10,078 nt of DNA from Acidimicrobiaceae bacterium (GCA_002715405.1 PAZD01000019.1:52026-62103); one strand, 5' to 3'. Shown: positions 1 to 7,075, numbered from the stretch's first letter. Made by a program: numbers and translations. The notes: generated by a model from the sequence alone, not told the origin.

Positions 1-2220
1 ACCGAACACATCCTCTTAGGACTCATCCGAGAGGGTGAAGGCGTTGCCGCTCAAGTCCTTACAAAATTAGGAGCAGACTTGTCCCGAGTGCGCCAACAGG
101 TCATTGAACTACTATCCGGCTACTCGGGTTCTGAAGGAACAGGGGCTGAAGGTGGAAGGAAAGAAAGAGCTTCAGCTACAACTGGAGGAGGAAGTGGTGA
201 TTCAGCATCAGGATCATTAGTTCTTGACCAGTTCGGACGAAACCTTACACAATTAGCCCGTGAGAAAAAATTAGATCCAGTTATCGGGAGAGTCCGAGAA
301 ACTGAACGAGTTATGCAAGTTTTAAGTCGAAGAACGAAAAATAATCCGGTACTTGTTGGCGAACCTGGAGTTGGAAAGACCGCAATCGTTGAAGGATTAG
401 CGAGATCAATCGCGGCAGACGACGTCCCTGAGCCTTTAAGAGACAAGCAACTGTACACACTGGATCTTGGCGCTCTAGTTGCAGGATCTCGGTATCGGGG
501 TGACTTTGAAGAACGGCTGAAGAAAGTTCTTAAGGAAATTAAAACGCGAGGCGACATCATCCTTTTTATTGATGAATTGCACACACTTGTTGGAGCAGGA
601 GCGGCGGAAGGAGCTATAGATGCGGCTTCGATTCTTAAACCTATGCTCGCTAGAGGGGAGCTCCAAACCATCGGAGCGACAACTTTAGACGAATATCGCA
701 AACACTTAGAAAAAGACGCAGCCCTTGAACGCCGCTTTCAAAAAATAGTTGTTGATGAGCCATCTGTGCCGCTTACCATCGAGATTCTCAAAGGTCTCCG
801 CGATCGTTACGAGGACCACCATAAGGTCACAATCACTGACCAAGCTGTAGTAGCAGCCGCCAATTTAGCTGATAGGTATATTTCAGATCGACATCTTCCT
901 GATAAAGCTATAGACCTTATCGACGAAGCAGGATCCCGACTTCGTCTTCGGAGAATGGAAACCCCCCCTGACTTTAAAGAAGTTGAAAACGAACTCGCCC
1001 AAGTAACACAGGAAAAGAAAGCAGCAGTTGAAACACAGGACTTTGAGGAAGCAGGACGTCTTCGCGACAGAGAAAAGGATCTTCTACAGAAGAAGGAAGA
1101 CATGGAGACAGAAATGAAAGACTCCGGCGTTGACCTTTTTGATGAAGTAGATGAAGAAGCCATCGCCGAAGTCCTCTCAGTATGGACCGGTATTCCTGTC
1201 TACAAATTAACGGAAGAAGAAACCGCAAAACTTCTCCGAATGGAAACAGAACTCCACAAACGTGTAATTGGTCAAGAGGACAGCATCAAAGCAGTGAGCC
1301 AAGCAATCCGTCGAACTCGAGCCGGTTTGAAAGATCCTAAACGTCCTTCCGGCTCATTTATCTTCCTTGGACCATCCGGTGTCGGTAAAACCGAATTAGC
1401 CAAAACCTTGGCTGAGTTTCTTTTCGGAGATGAACAGGCCCTGATTAGCCTTGATATGTCTGAATACATGGAAAAACATACAGTGAGTCGGCTCGTAGGG
1501 TCACCCCCTGGATATGTAGGTTATGAAGAAGGGGGACAGTTAACTGAAGCTGTCCGGCGAAAACCATTTTCTGTTGTCCTATTCGATGAAATCGAAAAAG
1601 CGCACCCCGACGTTTTCAATACTCTTCTACAGATACTCGAAGAAGGAAGACTTACTGACAGCCAAGGACGCTCAGTTGACTTCCGTAATACAGTGCTAAT
1701 TATGACATCGAATCTCGGAACTCGAGACCTTAGAAAAGCGAATCTAGGTTTCACCAAGAACGATGAATCAGTGACATACGATCGTATGAAAGAAAAAGTT
1801 ACTGAATCTCTGAAAGAACATTTCCGTCCAGAGTTCCTCAATCGTGTTGATGAAGTCATCGTCTTCCATGAGTTATCTCGAAGTGAAGTAACCGAGATCG
1901 TAGATCTTATGGTTGCTCGCGTTGCTATTCAGCTCGAGTCACAAGGGATGGGCCTGGAAGTGACAGTTGACGCAAAGCATCACCTTGCTGACAAAGGTTA
2001 TGACCCGGAACTTGGAGCCCGACCTCTGCGTCGAGCAATCCAACGTCTAGTCGAAGATCCACTTTCTGAAAGGCTCCTTCTTAAAGAATTTAAAGCTGGA
2101 CAAATTATTGTTGTAGATGTAGAACCAGATCAAGATAACCCCAATCAAATGTCAATTGTGTTTAACGCCGTTGAAGGCTTTGAACCACCATCTGTAGAAG
2201 AATTTGTCATCGCAGAATAA
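1..2220 (+). CDS. clpC: ATP-dependent Clp protease ATPase subunit ClpC (5' end outside window)
   Basis: AAA+ unfoldase that feeds substrates into the ClpP peptidase in the cytosol. The frame is open from base 1, and the first residues (TEHILLGLIREGEGVAAQVL) are the end of the second Clp N-domain repeat. The TTG at 79 is therefore not the start, and roughly 100 N-terminal residues lie upstream by comparison with mycobacterial ClpC1. In the 739 visible residues: NBD1 Walker A GEPGVGKT at 120-127 and Walker B ILFIDE near 186-192; a UVR-type middle-domain segment (DFEEAGRLRDREKDL) near 347-361, which marks ClpC rather than ClpB; NBD2 Walker A GPSGVGKT at 457-464 and Walker B VVLFDE near 525-530; a ClpP-docking LGF loop (NLGFTKND) near 581-588; arginine-finger region FRPEFLNR near 608-615; sensor-2 GARPLRR near 672-678. 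The C-terminal tail after sensor 2 is shorter than in M. tuberculosis ClpC1. No motif is missing. The ORFs on the opposite strand are shadows. Confidence 0.97.
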   Translation, partial: TEHILLGLIREGEGVAAQVLTKLGADLSRVRQQVIELLSGYSGSEGTGAEGGRKERASATTGGGSGDSASGSLVLDQFGRNLTQLAREKKLDPVIGRVRETERVMQVLSRRTKNNPVLVGEPGVGKTAIVEGLARSIAADDVPEPLRDKQLYTLDLGALVAGSRYRGDFEERLKKVLKEIKTRGDIILFIDELHTLVGAGAAEGAIDAASILKPMLARGELQTIGATTLDEYRKHLEKDAALERRFQKIVVDEPSVPLTIEILKGLRDRYEDHHKVTITDQAVVAAANLADRYISDRHLPDKAIDLIDEAGSRLRLRRMETPPDFKEVENELAQVTQEKKAAVETQDFEEAGRLRDREKDLLQKKEDMETEMKDSGVDLFDEVDEEAIAEVLSVWTGIPVYKLTEEETAKLLRMETELHKRVIGQEDSIKAVSQAIRRTRAGLKDPKRPSGSFIFLGPSGVGKTELAKTLAEFLFGDEQALISLDMSEYMEKHTVSRLVGSPPGYVGYEEGGQLTEAVRRKPFSVVLFDEIEKAHPDVFNTLLQILEEGRLTDSQGRSVDFRNTVLIMTSNLGTRDLRKANLGFTKNDESVTYDRMKEKVTESLKEHFRPEFLNRVDEVIVFHELSRSEVTEIVDLMVARVAIQLESQGMGLEVTVDAKHHLADKGYDPELGARPLRRAIQRLVEDPLSERLLLKEFKAGQIIVVDVEPDQDNPNQMSIVFNAVEGFEPPSVEEFVIAE

Positions 2221-2297
2221 CTAATCTTTGAAACATTTCATCTCCCAAGTTTGAAGAAACATTCGGAGTCTTTGAAGGTTCGGGTTACGATGCATAG

Positions 2298-3737
2298 GTG
2301 GCTTTGCGAAAAATCCAAATAGTTTGCCTATCTCTTGTGCTTATGTTCTTGGTAGCTGCCTGTAATCTTCAGATCAAGATAACTATAAATGTTCAGGAAG
2401 ATGGCACTGGATTAGTTTCTGCTGGTGTTGGCCTAGATCCTATCGCTCAGGATCAAGATATCTTCGCTGATCTTGAGACAATTTTGCGCACTACCGACCT
2501 CGCTGCAAGTGGATGGGATTTTGAAGCAACCGGGAAGGCAGCGGATGGTCGTGTCTGGTACGAAGCCTCGAAACCTTTTCTTAGCCCTGAAGACCTCCAA
2601 AATATTCTTGAAGAATTAACTGGTTCACCAACAGCGTTCAACGATTGGGAAATCTCAATAGATTCGACGAAACCTAAACGTACTTACGGGATCTCAGGGA
2701 AAGTAGATCTCCGAGAGGGATTTGACTTGTTCACGGACACTGAATTATCTGGCCTTCTTGAAGAACCGCCTTTAGGAATATCTCTTGAAAAGCTAGAAGC
2801 TGAACTTGGCCAGAAACCAGAAGACAGCGTAATGATGAAAGTAGTAGTTAATCTCCCAGGAGCGGGTGAACAGTCATATGACATTCCACTGGGCCAACAA
2901 CGCTCTATAGACGCGAGCGGGGAGAACATACACAGAGGAAACCAGATTCTAGGTTGGGTGATATGGGCGCTTCTTGCACTACTTGGCTTGGCATTACTTA
3001 TGACAGCTATGAACTGGCTCTTAGATATTCGACATGCAAAGAAGCAACCGCCACGCCGCCCTTCTCCGACGGCCTCAACTATTCCGGGAAGTTCACAATC
3101 TCCAACTCCCGCTGTCCCTCAACAATCATCGTCCGTCCGTCTACTCGTAGTAGATATGCATATAGTTCTTTTTCACCAAAGTAATGATCCAAAGGATCAT
3201 CTCACAGAATTCATCTGCAGAAAAGGTGGAGATCTCGACGAGGAAGAAATCATTGAACTTTATCGCCAAGGGACGCTGGGTCGGCTTTCCTCAGAAGATT
3301 TTTGGAAACAAGTTGGAGTTGAGGGAGATTCCTTAGAGATTGACAAGGAATACGTCCGTAGTTTTGATTTACGACCTGGTGCTAAAGATTTCCTCCAGAC
3401 GATGCATAAACGAGGAGTTCCCATAGGAGTGGTGACAAACGATTTCGCAGAATGGTCACATGCTCTTCGGGACCTTTATGGGCTCCATGGGATGCAACCT
3501 TGGGTAGTAAGTGCAGAATCTGGAGTCCGAAAACCTGATCCAGCAGCCTTCGAAATTCTCCGGAAAGCAGCTGCGATCCCATTTCAATCCTGCCTTGTCA
3601 TTGATGGTTCAGAGAATGCCTTAGATTCTGCAGCAAACCTAGGGATGAAAACCGTTTATTTCAATACTGGAACCGACATTAACCCTTCTACATCGCATCC
3701 TGTTGTAAGAAAACTTTCAGAATTTACGCGACGGTAA
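2298..3737 (+). CDS. LppM-like lipoprotein domain fused through a TM helix to a HAD-family phosphatase-like domain
   Basis: A 479-residue, two-part protein. Residues 1-22 form a lipoprotein signal peptide: positive start, hydrophobic core, lipobox VAAC with Cys22. Residues 23-215 resemble the LppM/DUF3153 domain of actinobacterial lipoproteins (INVQEDGTGLVSAGVGLD type start). A TM helix spans about 218-242 and is followed by RHAKKQPPRR, which by the positive-inside rule places the C-terminus in the cytoplasm. A Pro/Ser/Thr-rich linker (250-278) leads to a HAD domain (280-479): motif I VVDMHIV (Asp286, but His288 in place of the acid/base Asp), motif II Thr380 (VVTND), motif III Lys412 (VRKPDP), motif IV Asp436-Gly437 (VIDGSEN). 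The substrate is unknown. An in-frame TAG at 2295 leaves GTG 2298 as the furthest upstream start, and the signal peptide begins directly there; no strong ribosome binding site is seen. LppM of mycobacteria has the same signal plus C-terminal TM layout, but to my knowledge no HAD domain. Confidence 0.85.
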   Translation: MALRKIQIVCLSLVLMFLVAACNLQIKITINVQEDGTGLVSAGVGLDPIAQDQDIFADLETILRTTDLAASGWDFEATGKAADGRVWYEASKPFLSPEDLQNILEELTGSPTAFNDWEISIDSTKPKRTYGISGKVDLREGFDLFTDTELSGLLEEPPLGISLEKLEAELGQKPEDSVMMKVVVNLPGAGEQSYDIPLGQQRSIDASGENIHRGNQILGWVIWALLALLGLALLMTAMNWLLDIRHAKKQPPRRPSPTASTIPGSSQSPTPAVPQQSSSVRLLVVDMHIVLFHQSNDPKDHLTEFICRKGGDLDEEEIIELYRQGTLGRLSSEDFWKQVGVEGDSLEIDKEYVRSFDLRPGAKDFLQTMHKRGVPIGVVTNDFAEWSHALRDLYGLHGMQPWVVSAESGVRKPDPAAFEILRKAAAIPFQSCLVIDGSENALDSAANLGMKTVYFNTGTDINPSTSHPVVRKLSEFTRR

Positions 3738-3738
3738 C

Positions 3739-3757
3739 CGACCTATAGCTTAGGTCG
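3739..3757. terminator. small hairpin between convergent genes, possible weak bidirectional terminator
   Basis: A perfect 7-bp inverted repeat (CGACCTA / TAGGTCG) with a 5-base loop lies just after the lipoprotein-HAD stop codon and covers the stop codon of the convergent crp gene. Its location at a tail-to-tail junction suits a terminator, but the stem is short and neither side has a clear T-run (only ATTT a few bases later on plus). Confidence 0.33.
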
Positions 3758-4409
3758 ATCGTATTTCTAGTTGTTCTCGATCAAGAATGACGTACTTTTC
3801 GCCACTTTGTTCGAGCCAACCAAGCTTGATAAATGATGACAGCGACTTGTTCACACGTTCCCTTGAGGCCCCGATCATCCCAGCCAACTCTTCCTGAGTG
3901 ACAGGAAGCTCAAACTCTTCACTTTCGCCCGCGAGTTCAAGAAGTCGCTTTGCCGTTCTTCCCGTAACATCTAAAAACATCGAATCAGCTAAAGCTATAT
4001 CCATGGTTTTTAGCCGCTCCGTCAACATATCAACAATTTTCCATAGCAACTCAGGGTGTTCGCTATAGAGGGCTTTTACTGGAGCATAGGGAATAATCAC
4101 TACTGAAGAGTTTTCAAGAACCCTCGCGTCGGCAGAACGCCCATCAGGACGGAAAAGTGGCATTTCTCCAAACAAGTCCCCAGATTCCATAAGGGCGACA
4201 ACTGACTCGCGTCCATCAAATGATCTATTCGCTATAGCTACCCGTCCATCAAGGACAATGTATAGATCATTGGCGCTATCTCCTTCGCTGAATAAGATAT
4301 CTCCTCGCTGAAGCTCACTTACTAAAGATTTCTCAACAATAGGTTTAAGCAAGTCGTGGTCTACTTCACTGAACAGGTCTATAGAGGAAAGAAAGTCAAC
4401 GTCAATCAT
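3750..4409 (-). CDS. crp: Crp/Fnr-family transcriptional regulator
   Basis: Cytosolic DNA-binding regulator of the cAMP receptor type, 219 residues from the chosen start. The N-terminal half is a cyclic-nucleotide-binding beta barrel (RGDILFSEGDSANDLYIVLDG). Its phosphate-binding cassette is GEMPLFRPDGRS, near residues 81-92, and keeps the Gly-Glu and Arg-Ser pairs used by cAMP-responsive Crp proteins. No cysteine cluster is present, which argues against an FNR iron-sulfur sensor. A long dimer helix follows (LLWKIVDMLTERLKTMDIALAD). The winged helix-turn-helix lies near 170-194 (VTQEELAGMIGASRERVNKSL), close to mycobacterial Crp. I chose ATG 4409 because the family normally starts a few residues before the first helix and an AGG lies just upstream. 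The frame is open to GTG 4448, which sits immediately after a -10-like TATGAT and could be a leaderless start. Transcribed divergently from ispF. Confidence 0.9.
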   Translation of the reverse strand: MIDVDFLSSIDLFSEVDHDLLKPIVEKSLVSELQRGDILFSEGDSANDLYIVLDGRVAIANRSFDGRESVVALMESGDLFGEMPLFRPDGRSADARVLENSSVVIIPYAPVKALYSEHPELLWKIVDMLTERLKTMDIALADSMFLDVTGRTAKRLLELAGESEEFELPVTQEELAGMIGASRERVNKSLSSFIKLGWLEQSGEKYVILDREQLEIRST

Positions 4410-4453
4410 TGTGCCTATAAGCCTAATACGTTGAGGCACTTTGATCACCTTAA

Positions 4454-4459
4454 ATCATA
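4454..4459 (-). promoter_or_regulatory. candidate -10 element for crp
   Basis: Read on the minus strand this is TATGAT, 5 of 6 matches to the -10 consensus. It would start transcription near 4447, giving a leader of about 38 bases before ATG 4409, or a leaderless mRNA starting at GTG 4448. I see no convincing -35 at the expected distance. Confidence 0.25.
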
Positions 4460-4497
4460 GGTAAGTTCTTCAGGTTTCTAGAAAAGAGTCATGTATG

Positions 4498-4527
4498 TTG
4501 ATTAGTACAAACCGATTTGAATATCAT
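4498..4527 (+). promoter_or_regulatory. candidate sigma-70-type promoter for ispF-rlmB
   Basis: TTGATT (4498-4503, 4 of 6 to the -35 consensus) and TATCAT (4522-4527, 5 of 6 to the -10 consensus) are separated by 18 bases. Transcription would begin near 4534 and leave a leader of about 44 bases that carries the purine-rich ribosome binding site GAGGGGAG before ATG 4578. No Crp-type palindrome (TGTGA-N6-TCACA) is evident in this divergent region. Confidence 0.4.
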
Positions 4528-4577
4528 GCCAAATCCCATCATGGTGGTATGGTTTCAGCCAAAGAGGGGAGCAAAGA

Positions 4578-5048
4578 ATGATCAGAGTCGGCCATGGATA
4601 TGATTCGCACGGCTATATTTCTGACCCTGATCGGGCCTTGGTTCTAGGTGGGGTAATTTTCGAATCAGAATATGCACTTGCAGGTCACTCGGATGCAGAT
4701 GTAATCATTCATGCTTGCATAGATTCTCTTCTTAGTCCGATTGGGCTTGGTGATATCGGAACATTATTTCCGGACAGTGACCCAGAATATCTCAACGCTA
4801 GCAGCATTGATCTATTACGCCGCGTTGTGGAAAAGCTAAAAAATGAAGGATGGGGTGTTGTCAATATAGATTGTTCGATTATTGCAGACCACCCAAAAAT
4901 ACAGCCAAGACGAACAGAAATGGAATCAAATATTTCAGCCATAGTCCAAGCACCAGTGACACTTAAAGGTAAAACTGCGGAGGGTTATACAAACTTCAAT
5001 GGAATTGCATGTTTTGCTATAAGCCTACTGAGCGATCAAGATGGCTAA
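4578..5048 (+). CDS. ispF: 2-C-methyl-D-erythritol 2,4-cyclodiphosphate synthase (IspF)
   Basis: Converts 4-diphosphocytidyl-methylerythritol 2-phosphate into the cyclodiphosphate with release of CMP, in the MEP route to isoprenoids; soluble trimer. The 156-residue length is normal. Metal ligands are Asp9 and His11 (GYDSH) and His45 (HSDADVIIHA, with His37 opening the motif). The signature GDIGTLFPDSDPEY is at 58-71. The C-terminal CMP-binding loop is atypical: KTAEGYTNFNGIA replaces the usual longer TTTE-x-LGFTGRGEGIA pattern, about three residues shorter and without its arginine. ATG 4578 follows the strong site GAGGGGAG. The gene overlaps rlmB by 8 bp, so the two are probably co-translated. 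Neither ispD before it nor cysS after it is present, although these are common actinobacterial neighbours. Confidence 0.94.
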   Translation: MIRVGHGYDSHGYISDPDRALVLGGVIFESEYALAGHSDADVIIHACIDSLLSPIGLGDIGTLFPDSDPEYLNASSIDLLRRVVEKLKNEGWGVVNIDCSIIADHPKIQPRRTEMESNISAIVQAPVTLKGKTAEGYTNFNGIACFAISLLSDQDG

Positions 5049-5922
5049 GAACTCAAGAAACCGGAAGACAACCCGAAAGAACAATTCTCGCCAAAATCGG
5101 CAGGGGAACCGACACAGGCAGGATCGGGGTAAACAAATACACGAAAGAAGTAATCGGACCAGTCCTAACAAAGGCCTGGGAGGCGATGTTGTTGAAGGAA
5201 GGCAGGCAGTTCGCGAACTTCTCGCAGCCGGAAATCGTAGAGTTCGGGAAGTAGTGCTTATTACTGATCTTGATCCCTCTCCTATTCTTGCCCAAATTAA
5301 AGACCTTGCGTTGGAAAAAAGAGTTCCACTTCGCGAAGTAACACGATCAAAATTTGATTCACTCGCAGTAACTGAATCACCGCAGGGAGTTGTATCGTTC
5401 GCGGAACCTCTCCCAAATCTTGAAATTGAGGACCTTTTGTCATCCCCCATGGGGAAACCGTTCTTACTTGTCATGGACGGTATTATGGACCCTCGCAACT
5501 TGGGTGCAATGCTCAGAACAGCTGAATGTGCCGGAGTGACAGGCGTGCTACTTCCAAAACACGGTGCCACTAGAATCACACCCGCCGTGACCAAAACCGC
5601 ACAAGGAGCGATAGAGCATCTTCCCATCGCTTCAGTGAGCAGCATACCGAAAGGGCTTAACTTACTTAAAGGACAGGGGGTTTGGACAGTCGGTCTTGAC
5701 GCGGACTCGGTAACGGATATCTATGAATTAGAAGTAACTGATGAGCCTGTCGCTCTTGTACTAGGCAGTGAAGGGCAAGGGCTAGGTAGATTAAGTCGGG
5801 AAAGATGCGATTTGATCGCCAAGATTCCACTCATAGGTTCGATAGATTCTCTTAATGTTTCGGCAGCGGCAGCGGTAGCTTGTTTTGAAATCGCTAAAAA
5901 ACGCCGCTTACAAAACATGTAA
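5041..5922 (+). CDS. rlmB: 23S rRNA (guanosine(2251)-2'-O)-methyltransferase RlmB (SpoU family)
   Basis: SAM-dependent ribose methylase of the SPOUT (trefoil-knot) class that modifies 23S rRNA. Residues 1-48 are a low-complexity basic tail rich in Arg, Lys, Asn and Gln, probably RNA-contacting. Residues 49-125 form the substrate-binding domain (VEGRQAVRELLAAGNRRV to SPQGVVSFAEP). The catalytic domain starts near 140 with motif 1 MDPRNLGAMLRTAECAGV (148-165, Asn153 and Arg159), motif 2 LVLGSEGQGL (239-248) and motif 3 IPLIGSIDSLNVSAAAAV (262-279). All SPOUT motifs are intact, and 293 residues is normal for versions with a basic N-terminal extension. ATG 5041 lies inside the end of ispF; the overlap suggests translational coupling, as only a weak GATCAAG lies before it. 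Assignment to RlmB rather than TrmH rests on the SpoU subfamily domain layout. Confidence 0.92.
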   Translation: MAKNSRNRKTTRKNNSRQNRQGNRHRQDRGKQIHERSNRTSPNKGLGGDVVEGRQAVRELLAAGNRRVREVVLITDLDPSPILAQIKDLALEKRVPLREVTRSKFDSLAVTESPQGVVSFAEPLPNLEIEDLLSSPMGKPFLLVMDGIMDPRNLGAMLRTAECAGVTGVLLPKHGATRITPAVTKTAQGAIEHLPIASVSSIPKGLNLLKGQGVWTVGLDADSVTDIYELEVTDEPVALVLGSEGQGLGRLSRERCDLIAKIPLIGSIDSLNVSAAAAVACFEIAKKRRLQNM

Positions 5923-5951
5923 TGGAATGTATTTTCGTAAACTAAAGACAC

Positions 5952-6024
5952 GCCGGGTTAGCTCAGTTGGCAGAGCACTTCTCTTGTAAAGAAGATGTCG
6001 TCGGTTCGATTCCGACACCCGGCT
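5952..6024 (+). tRNA. tRNA-Thr (anticodon TGT)
   Basis: A full 73-base cloverleaf. Acceptor GCCGGGT pairs with ACCCGGC; the D arm is GCTC/GAGC with GTTGG in the loop; anticodon stem CTTCT/AGAAG encloses loop CTTGTAA, with anticodon TGT at 5985-5987; variable loop ATGTC; T arm GTCGG-TTCGATT-CCGAC; discriminator base T. The 3' CCA is not encoded (TCA follows), so it must be added enzymatically. It begins 29 bases after the rlmB stop. A -10-like TAAACT at 5937-5942 suggests its own start, but it could also be processed from the rlmB transcript. Confidence 0.97.
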
Positions 6025-6032
6025 CATTCTAA

Positions 6033-6063
6033 ATTTCTTCAGAAATAAGATCAGTATTCTGAT
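6033..6063 (+). terminator. two small hairpins after tRNA-Thr, possible weak terminator
   Basis: ATTTCT/AGAAAT (6033-6038 with 6041-6046, 2-base gap) and ATCAG/CTGAT (6050-6054 with 6059-6063, 4-base loop) follow the tRNA directly. Both stems are short and AT-rich and no T-run follows, so termination is only a suggestion. The rest of 6064-6157 shows nothing I can identify. Confidence 0.18.
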
Positions 6064-6157
6064 AATTCATCGTATCAATGAGATATCAATTGGTTGATCT
6101 TTCCATTTGAAGTCGAACATCCACAGATGCCTACTTCTACACGTCTACCATTATTCT

Positions 6158-6415
6158 GTGGCACTTAGCGATCGAGACATTGCAATTATTGATTTCGAAA
6201 GAACGGCTTGGCGGCTAGAAGACTCTAAAGAAGCTGCCATCAGGACAAATTTTGGCCTTTCTCCATCCAGATATTATCAGATACGGAATGCCATTTTAGA
6301 TACGGAAGAAGCTCTCCAATACGACCCTCTCGTGATTCTCCGCTTACGCCGGTTACGTACTCAACGTCGTTCAACGCGATATGGAATCCCCTTGATTCAG
6401 TCTCCAATTCGCTAA
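6158..6415 (+). CDS. DUF3263 domain protein
   Basis: Small basic protein of the actinobacterial DUF3263 family, function unknown. From the chosen start (85 residues) nearly the whole protein is the domain: LSDRDIAIIDFERTAW, then EAAIRTNFGLSPSRYYQIRNAIL, then LQYDPLVILRLRRLRTQR. The middle part (Ser-x-x-Arg-Tyr-Tyr-Gln) looks like a helix-turn-helix recognition segment, so DNA binding is a reasonable inference. The start is uncertain: GTG 6158 sits two codons before the conserved region and was chosen for that reason. The frame is open to TTG 6107, whose extra 17 residues do not look like family sequence. Neither has a ribosome binding site, so a leaderless mRNA is possible. It precedes a LytR_C gene, as Rv0430 precedes Rv0431 in M. 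tuberculosis (recalled from memory). Confidence 0.78.
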   Translation: MALSDRDIAIIDFERTAWRLEDSKEAAIRTNFGLSPSRYYQIRNAILDTEEALQYDPLVILRLRRLRTQRRSTRYGIPLIQSPIR

Positions 6416-6475
6416 AACTATCTGTAAGTTTTAGAATAGAAAGACGCTGCAGACAACATCTCAGGAGAACTTGCT

Positions 6476-7060
6476 ATGAATATTGCCGGAAAAGGAGTTT
6501 TACTTCTTGGGGTTTTTGTTGCAATAGGAATCATTGTTCTCAGCGAAGGTTTCAATGACACCTCAAATTCATCTGGATCATTATCGGCAGTCCAAAATAC
6601 TGAGTCAGCTAGTGAAACAAACACTGAGAGTGAAACGGAATCAACTGAAGAGGAAGAAGCTGTCACAGAAGAAAGCGAAACCCCTCAAAGTAATGCTCCG
6701 ACACAAGCAGCCCCAGTTTCTAGTAGTGAATCAGTCCTCCACCCTCCAGCTGAGGTTCGTGTACTTGTTGCTAACGGAACGGAAGTCTCAGGTGCTGCGG
6801 GAGCAATCCGAGAAGTGCTCATTTCTGACCAAGGGTACAATGGTCTCCCTCCGGTAAATGCTACAAGTGAAGAAGTTCCTGAGTTCTCGTTCGTCTATTA
6901 TGCGAATGGATATGAGCTTGATGCCCGAAATGTTGGCCTCATAATTAATGCTGACTCTGCAAATGTCATTCCGATGCCAGCAGCGCTACCAGTTACAGAT
7001 CTGGCAGAAGCAAATATCTTGGTGCTATTAGGGTCTGACCTGTACCCCCCTGAAGAATAA
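6476..7060 (+). CDS. LytR_C domain membrane protein (VirR-like)
   Basis: Single-pass membrane protein of 194 residues. A short basic start and a TM helix (about 7-23, GVLLLGVFVAIGIIVLS) anchor it. Residues 27-90 are a Ser/Thr/Glu-rich acidic linker, probably disordered and outside the membrane. Residues 91-190 match the LytR C-terminal domain (EVRVLVANGTEVSGAAGAIREVL near the start, ILVLLGSDL at the end). Stand-alone LytR_C proteins such as mycobacterial VirR (Rv0431) are tied to cell-wall assembly, and that role is inferred here. There is no LCP catalytic domain, so it is not itself a ligase. ATG 6476 has a strong AGGAG (6463-6467) eight bases upstream. A -10-like TAGAAT at 6432-6437 lies upstream without a clear -35. 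The gap to the glycerate kinase gene is only 15 bases, suggesting co-transcription. Confidence 0.82.
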   Translation: MNIAGKGVLLLGVFVAIGIIVLSEGFNDTSNSSGSLSAVQNTESASETNTESETESTEEEEAVTEESETPQSNAPTQAAPVSSSESVLHPPAEVRVLVANGTEVSGAAGAIREVLISDQGYNGLPPVNATSEEVPEFSFVYYANGYELDARNVGLIINADSANVIPMPAALPVTDLAEANILVLLGSDLYPPEE

Positions 7061-7075
7061 AATGTAAAGCCTCTC

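Noticed and set aside
79..81. TTG as the start codon of clpC
   Set aside because: The frame is open upstream to base 1 and encodes recognisable Clp N-domain sequence, so the true start is outside the window.
120..701. A 193-codon open frame on the minus strand inside clpC
   Set aside because: It is Ser/Pro/Arg-rich, fits no family and lies wholly opposite a strongly conserved clpC segment; typical antisense shadow.
4410..4577. A Crp- or FNR-type operator in the crp/ispF divergent region
   Set aside because: I looked for TGTGA-N6-TCACA and TTGAT-N4-ATCAA patterns and found no convincing match.
5025..5645. A 206-codon minus-strand frame opposite rlmB
   Set aside because: It covers the end of ispF and most of rlmB, with no motif and an Arg/Ser/Cys-rich composition; a shadow of the real genes.
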